Below, piece after piece: positions 60,024-64,000 of a stretch of DNA of 64,000 bases; within the stretch, counting starts at the first letter, position 1, and each line of letters opens with the position of its first letter. Below the pieces are notes generated by a model. That model was not told the origin of the DNA and made no database searches. It was given only the letters and a program-made list of their open reading frames with translations. Source of the stretch: Mesorhizobium sp. (GTDB taxonomy: Bacteria > Pseudomonadota > Alphaproteobacteria > Rhizobiales > Rhizobiaceae); NCBI RefSeq assembly GCF_024710845.1, contig NZ_JANJTZ010000061.1, positions 1-64,000 of the forward strand, in the 5' to 3' direction. A program made the translations under genes and the position numbers.

Positions 60024-61433
60024 ATGGGACCGATCCTGGCGGATGATGCCGCGGCGCGGACGGCTTTCACCACTCTGCGCGACCATCTCGAACTGGATGG
60101 CGGCAGCAGCGGCGTCACCTTGACCGGATACGATCCGGCGGTTGCCGGACGGCACCGCTTCGGCGCCGCAAGCGCTGCGGCGCTCGCCGCCTATGCGAGC
60201 GGAATCGCGCACTTTTGGGAGATGGGCGGCGGAAGATCGCAGTCGATCGGTGTCGATCTCGTGCGCGCGGTGCTTCCCGGCCTGCGCACCAGCTTCCATC
60301 TATCGCAGAACGGCCAACCGATCCATATCATGCCGAAAACGAAGTTCGCGCCGATCGATCTGGCGCCGACCCGCGACGGCCGCCTGTTCTGGTTCGTGTG
60401 CACCTCGCTTTACCCCGAACTGCTTCTGGGGGCACTTGACGTGCTCGGATGTCCGTTCCGCGCGGATGCGCTGTATCGCGCGATCGCGTCGCGGACCGGG
60501 GAAGAACTGGAGGACACCTTCGCCGCACGCAGCCTGCCCGGCGTTTTCGCGCGCACCGCGGGCGAATGGGCCGAGCATCCCCAGGGAGCCCTGCTGACCG
60601 GTCTGGGCCCTGTCCATGTCGAGCGGATAGGCGATTCGGCGCCGCGTTCCCCGGCCCCCGGCCGAGCGCGCCCGTTGTCGGGCGTGCGGGTGCTGGACGT
60701 GACGCATGTTCTTGCTGGACCGCTGACGTCGCGCATATTTGCCGAGCATGGCGCGGATGTGCTCCACGTGTCGCCGCCGCACGAGATTGAGACACGCTTT
60801 ACCGAGATCGACACCGGCGTGGGCAAGCGGTCGACGCACCTCGACTTCACGGTTACGGAGGATGCCGCACGGGCGCGAGACCTCGCCGATAGGGCCGACA
60901 TCTTCGTGACGTCCTGGCGAACGGGCAGCTTCGACCGCTTTGGCCTAGCCCCTTGCGATCTCGCCGCGCGCAACCCCGGTATCATCTACGTCTCTGTCAG
61001 CGCCTATGGGTCGCAGGGGCCTTGGGCGCGGCGTGGCGGCTATGATCCGGTTGGCCAGATCGCCAGCGGCCTGGCGATGAGCGAGCATGGTGCCGGCGGC
61101 GCCAAGCTCGCGCCGACCTTCACGATGAATGACTACCTCACCGCCTATCTGGCTGCGGCGGGCGTCGCCTCGGCCTTGGTGCGACGCGCGCGCGAAGGCG
61201 GCAGCTATCATGTCCAGGCCTCGCTGACGCAGGCGTCGATGTGGCTGCTTCGGCAAGGCGTGGTGACGCCGGGTCCGGCAACCCTGGAAGCCGCGGCCGG
61301 CAGCATGATCGACATGGACAGCGCCTTCGGCTGGCTCCGGTTTCCCGCGCCCGTCGCCAGCATGTCGGAAACGCCGCCCGGCTGGGACCGCGCGCCGGAG
61401 CCGTTCGGCGCCTCGCCGCCCATCTGGCTTTGA
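60024..61433 (+). CDS. CaiB/BaiF CoA-transferase family, extended form
   Basis: A 469-residue protein from ATG 60024 (AAGG eight bases upstream); GTG 60015 is an alternative. Unlike normal family III proteins, an N-terminal segment similar to the family's second half ([40 protein letters not shown]) comes before the canonical start SGVRVLDVTHVLAGPLTSRI near residue 215, and the protein ends (PPGWDRAPEPFGASPPIWL) where the normal first domain would continue. It thus has a rearranged domain order. AYGSQGPWARRGGYDP carries the usual Asp position. Role as CoA-transferase or racemase is open. Confidence 0.8.
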   Translation: MGPILADDAAARTAFTTLRDHLELDGGSSGVTLTGYDPAVAGRHRFGAASAAALAAYASGIAHFWEMGGGRSQSIGVDLVRAVLPGLRTSFHLSQNGQPIHIMPKTKFAPIDLAPTRDGRLFWFVCTSLYPELLLGALDVLGCPFRADALYRAIASRTGEELEDTFAARSLPGVFARTAGEWAEHPQGALLTGLGPVHVERIGDSAPRSPAPGRARPLSGVRVLDVTHVLAGPLTSRIFAEHGADVLHVSPPHEIETRFTEIDTGVGKRSTHLDFTVTEDAARARDLADRADIFVTSWRTGSFDRFGLAPCDLAARNPGIIYVSVSAYGSQGPWARRGGYDPVGQIASGLAMSEHGAGGAKLAPTFTMNDYLTAYLAAAGVASALVRRAREGGSYHVQASLTQASMWLLRQGVVTPGPATLEAAAGSMIDMDSAFGWLRFPAPVASMSETPPGWDRAPEPFGASPPIWL

Positions 61434-61504
61434 GTTCTCGCGCTCGGGCTTGTTCCGCATCGTCGGGATTCGCGTGCAGGAAATCCGTTCTATGCCGTTG
61501 ACAA

Positions 61505-61524
61505 TTAGACAATAGTGACTAGAA
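61505..61524. promoter_or_regulatory. TetR-type operator candidate, copy 3
   Basis: TTAGACAATAGTGACTA, the third copy of the imperfect palindrome, about 90 bp before the alpha/beta-hydrolase start. It marks a second transcript (hydrolase, SDR, solute-binding protein) of the same regulon. Confidence 0.6.
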
Positions 61525-61614
61525 CCTATCAGTGAGATCGGGAGGCTCTCTGATGGGTATCGGTTCACAGTCTGCCGACTGCGGCGATGGCAGCCCTGTT
61601 CCCGGCGGCGCGCG

Positions 61615-62514
61615 ATGACGTCGCAATCGGTTCGCGACCGCGAGGACTACGGCAAGCTTGTTGCCTACCTGACCGGATGGCTTTCGGCGAACCGCCAGTC
61701 GATCGCGTCGCTGCGGGACGCGATGGATTCGGCAGAGGCAAGCATGCCGCTTCCTAACGGAATGACGGCATCGCCCTGGGCCGACGGGGAACTCTCGGGC
61801 CAGATGGTCACGGGAAACGGGACGCGCGACGGACGCGTGTTGCTTTACCTTCATGGCGGCGGATATCACTACGGCTCGTCACGCTCGCACCGGCATCTGG
61901 CAGCCGCGATCGCGGCTGCGGCGAGGTGCGATGCGCTGGTACTGGACTACCGGCTTGCCCCCGAGCACCCTTACCCGGCCGCGCCGGACGATGCTTTTGC
62001 TGCGTACCGACACCTCCTGGAGACACGCGAAGGCGGAAAGATTGCAGTCGCGGGAGACTCCGCCGGCGGAGGATTGGCGGTCGCCACCGCGGCGGCCGCG
62101 CGCGACCACGGGCTTGGGACCCCTTGTGCGATCGCGTGCCTGTCTCCCTGGCTCGACCTCACCTGCCGCGACCTAACGGAGGCAGAGGTGTTGCGTACGG
62201 AGGATCCGATCGTATCGATGCAGGAGATGCGCGACTTCGCGGCATCGTATCTTGCCGGGTCGACCGCCAAACATCCGGCCGTTTCGCCGCTTCATGGCGA
62301 TCTGAAAGGTCTGCCGCCGATCTATTTGCAGGTCGGCGCAAGGGAACTCGTCGCTCGCGATTCGCTTGCGTTGGCGGTGTCTGCCCCCAGCACCGTGTTC
62401 CTCGACCTTCAGGCCGAAGCGCCACATGTCTGGCAGTGGTTCTGGCCGCGCCTGCCGGCGGCGCGCGCAGCGGTGGAACGTGTTGGACGATTTCTCGGCG
62501 AACAGTTCGGATAG
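61615..62514 (+). CDS. Alpha/beta hydrolase, hormone-sensitive-lipase family
   Basis: A 299-residue esterase-type hydrolase. Oxyanion motif HGGGYHYGSSRSH near residue 80, nucleophile Ser in VAGDSAGGGLAVA, an Asp in LVARDSLAL and the His in EAPHVWQWFWP, the usual HSL triad. LDYRLAPEHPYPAAPDDAFA is a further family mark. May open a lactone or ester formed by the LLM monooxygenase. First gene after operator copy 3; weak ribosome binding site. Confidence 0.9.
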   Translation: MTSQSVRDREDYGKLVAYLTGWLSANRQSIASLRDAMDSAEASMPLPNGMTASPWADGELSGQMVTGNGTRDGRVLLYLHGGGYHYGSSRSHRHLAAAIAAAARCDALVLDYRLAPEHPYPAAPDDAFAAYRHLLETREGGKIAVAGDSAGGGLAVATAAAARDHGLGTPCAIACLSPWLDLTCRDLTEAEVLRTEDPIVSMQEMRDFAASYLAGSTAKHPAVSPLHGDLKGLPPIYLQVGARELVARDSLALAVSAPSTVFLDLQAEAPHVWQWFWPRLPAARAAVERVGRFLGEQFG

Positions 62515-62554
62515 TGCCGCGGGCGGGAACGATCGGGCTTATGAGGAGCACCCT

Positions 62555-63376
62555 ATGAACCACCAAAATCTGCCGTCGGCCGCACGACCGGTTAGCGGGC
62601 GCGCCTACATTCTTGACGAGGATTTTGCCGATGGCGCGGCACTCGTTGTCGGCGGAAGCGGTGCCATCGGCCAGGTTATCGCACACACCTTCGCGAAGGC
62701 CGGGAGCGGCGTTGCGCTGACCTACAACCGCAACAAGGAAGCAGGCGAGGCCGTGGCTGCGGAGATCGCCGCCGGCGGCGGCAAGGCTCAGGCATATCAG
62801 CTCGACCTCACCGACGCCGATGCGGTCGCCGCGACCGTTCAGGCGGTCGAGCAGGACTTCGGCAAGGTCCATACCCTCGTCTACGCCTCAGGACCTTTCA
62901 TGGAAATGGCCAAGATCGCCGACACTGATCCGGCGGAGTGGAAACGCATCGTCGAGACCGACGTGGTCGGCTACTTCAACCTCCTGCACGGCGCTATCCC
63001 CGCGCTTCGTAGGGGACGCGGCTCGATCGTCGCACTGACGTCGGCCGGAACACGGCGTTACCCTCCGGGCGATATTCTGTCTGCCGGCGCGAAGGCGAGC
63101 GTCGAAATGCTCACCAAGGCGGTCGCCCGTGAGGAGGGGCGTCACGGCATCAGGGCGAACTGCATCGGCGTCGGCTGGATCGACGCGGGGCTAGGCCGTT
63201 CGATCCTCGCCAAGCCTGGCGTGTCCGACATGATGACACGCTTTCTTCGCGGCACGCCGCTCGGCCGCCTCGGAACCAGCGAGGACATCGCCTCCGTCGC
63301 GGTCTTCCTCGCTTCCGGCGCGGCCAGCTACGTCAGCGGCAACCTCATCTGCGTGGACGGCGCAGGGCGCGTCTGA
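62555..63376 (+). CDS. SDR with Ser in place of the catalytic Tyr
   Basis: A 273-residue SDR starting at ATG 62555 (GAGGAG upstream). Cofactor loop VVGGSGAIGQ at residues 31-40, Ser163 in VALTSAGT, Lys180. The Tyr of the YxxxK motif is replaced by Ser176 (SAGAK). NNAG is also changed to YASGP. Related SDRs with this altered motif exist, and the enzyme may use another acid or act as an enoyl reductase-like protein. Otherwise complete, with the usual C-terminus (FLASGAASYVSGNLICVDGA). Confidence 0.87.
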   Translation: MNHQNLPSAARPVSGRAYILDEDFADGAALVVGGSGAIGQVIAHTFAKAGSGVALTYNRNKEAGEAVAAEIAAGGGKAQAYQLDLTDADAVAATVQAVEQDFGKVHTLVYASGPFMEMAKIADTDPAEWKRIVETDVVGYFNLLHGAIPALRRGRGSIVALTSAGTRRYPPGDILSAGAKASVEMLTKAVAREEGRHGIRANCIGVGWIDAGLGRSILAKPGVSDMMTRFLRGTPLGRLGTSEDIASVAVFLASGAASYVSGNLICVDGAGRV

Positions 63377-63416
63377 GCGCCGAACTGTCCGTGTGTTTCA
63401 ACAGTGGGAGGAGTGC

Positions 63417-64000
63417 ATGAAAGGAATATTGAGACTACTCACGCTCACGGCGGCAATCGCCCTGAGCCCGGTCGGTGCTTTCGCCGGCACATACGACATG
63501 GGGGCGTCCGATACCGAGATCAAGATCGGGCAGACCATCGCCTATAGCGGCCCGGCCACCGTTCTTGGCGTGATGGGACGGGTCCAGACGGCCTATTTCA
63601 ACATGGTCAACAGCAAGGGCGGAATCAACGGCAGGAAGGTCGTTCTCGAATCGACCGACGACGCCTACAGTCCGCCGCGCACACTCGAAAATGTTCGCCG
63701 GCTCGTCGAGCAGGACGAGGTATTGGCGATTTCGGGATCCAACGGCGTGGCGACCAATCTGGCCGTCCGCGACTACCTGAAATCGAAGGGAGTGCCGCAC
63801 CTTTTCATCGTCGGCGGCACGTGGAACGACCCGGAGAAGTATCCGACAACGATCGGGGCGACGCATTCCTACATCACGGAAGGTCGCATTTATGCCCGGT
63901 ACATCCTGAAGAACAAGCCGGACGCGAAGATCGCCGTCCTCTACCAGAACGACGATTACGGCAAGGATACCCTCAAAGGCCTGCGCGCGGAACTCGGCGA
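63417..64000 (+). CDS. ABC transporter solute-binding protein, branched-chain amino acid type (3' end outside window)
   Basis: ATG 63417 with GGGAGGAG upstream. Signal peptide (GILRLLTLTAAIALSPVGAF), then the periplasmic-binding-protein start SDTEIKIGQTIAYSGPATV and YFNMVNSKGGINGRKVV, typical of LivJ-like family 1 binding proteins. 194 codons are in the window and the frame is open at the edge. In aromatic and alicyclic catabolic clusters these proteins bind the carboxylate that is taken up, so this is probably the receptor for the pathway substrate. ABC permease and ATPase genes would be expected just past the edge. Confidence 0.92.
   Translation, partial: MKGILRLLTLTAAIALSPVGAFAGTYDMGASDTEIKIGQTIAYSGPATVLGVMGRVQTAYFNMVNSKGGINGRKVVLESTDDAYSPPRTLENVRRLVEQDEVLAISGSNGVATNLAVRDYLKSKGVPHLFIVGGTWNDPEKYPTTIGATHSYITEGRIYARYILKNKPDAKIAVLYQNDDYGKDTLKGLRAELG

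Noticed and set aside
1-64000. tRNA, rRNA or CRISPR array
   Set aside because: No cloverleaf-type GGTTCGAATCC context, rRNA-like stretch or regularly spaced repeats were seen by eye; a tRNAscan or CRISPR finder run would be decisive.

Overview
The window is GC-rich, densely coded DNA from an alphaproteobacterium, most likely a member of the Rhizobiales (Hyphomicrobiales). This rests on gene content seen by eye: a Tim44-like protein, a fixNOQP/fixIS-type cbb3 oxidase operon, a short tail-less second FtsZ, a DUF3489/DUF2924/serine-recombinase cassette, and typical rhizobial IS relics. No database search was run. No tRNA, rRNA or CRISPR array was seen.

Layout. 1-10 kb: a CBS-BON protein (cut by the left edge); a small operon of a 5-formyl-THF cyclo-ligase-like protein, an orphan aa3-type oxidase subunit I and a Tim44-like protein, divergent from a LysR regulator; nitronate monooxygenase; beta-carbonic anhydrase; an ECF sigma factor with a DUF4142 protein and a cupredoxin; and a decayed patch holding a DUF6522-like ORF and a folE fragment. 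10.3-12 kb: ilvD. 12.5-21.1 kb: a long leftward respiratory operon, truncated haemoglobin - NsrR-like Rrf2 regulator - ccoN-O-Q-P - small protein - DUF2189 protein - ccoI - ccoS - small membrane protein. This looks like a low-oxygen oxidase under nitric-oxide/redox control. 21.3-28 kb: a decayed island with a DUF1858 gene broken by a stop codon, a DUF305 relic, IS3 and IS110 remnants, a ParB fragment, an intact TDT transporter pair, low-GC orphans and an N-terminally truncated flavoprotein. 28-31 kb: the recombinase/DUF2924/DUF3489 cassette.

31.5-36.6 kb: the most unusual unit, a tightly coupled five-gene operon TetR - Bcr/CflA-type MFS exporter - FabF-type ketosynthase - short FtsZ - SDR, headed by a perfect 13-bp inverted repeat. 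FabF and FtsZ are both known antibiotic targets. An exporter plus spare copies of two targets under a TetR regulator suggests an inducible resistance operon. This is inference, but testable.

37-39.7 kb: a secreted hypothetical protein, then a remnant of an AAA-ATPase gene pair cut off by an IS256-family fragment.

39.9-64 kb: a large CoA-dependent catabolic island. Module A (41.1-48.5 kb, leftward) is an HMG-CoA-synthase-like/DUF35 fusion, thiolase, MaoC hydratase, CitE-like lyase, acyl-CoA dehydrogenase, CoA-transferase and BKACE enzyme, with an AMACR-like CoA-transferase/racemase converging on it. Module B (48.7-54.9 kb) holds an MBL-fold hydrolase, an SDR, an acyl-CoA ligase and a pair of acyl-CoA dehydrogenases. 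Module C (54.9-64 kb) holds a flavin reductase, an acetoacetate-decarboxylase-like protein, an LLM monooxygenase, a divergent acyl-CoA ligase, a TetR regulator, a CaiB/BaiF protein, an alpha/beta hydrolase, an SDR and an ABC solute-binding protein (cut by the right edge). Three copies of a shared imperfect palindrome mark the module C promoters as a probable TetR regulon. The substrate is unknown; the enzyme set fits a branched or alicyclic carboxylate or ketone that is oxygenated, made into a CoA ester, shortened, and cleaved by a lyase and a thiolase.
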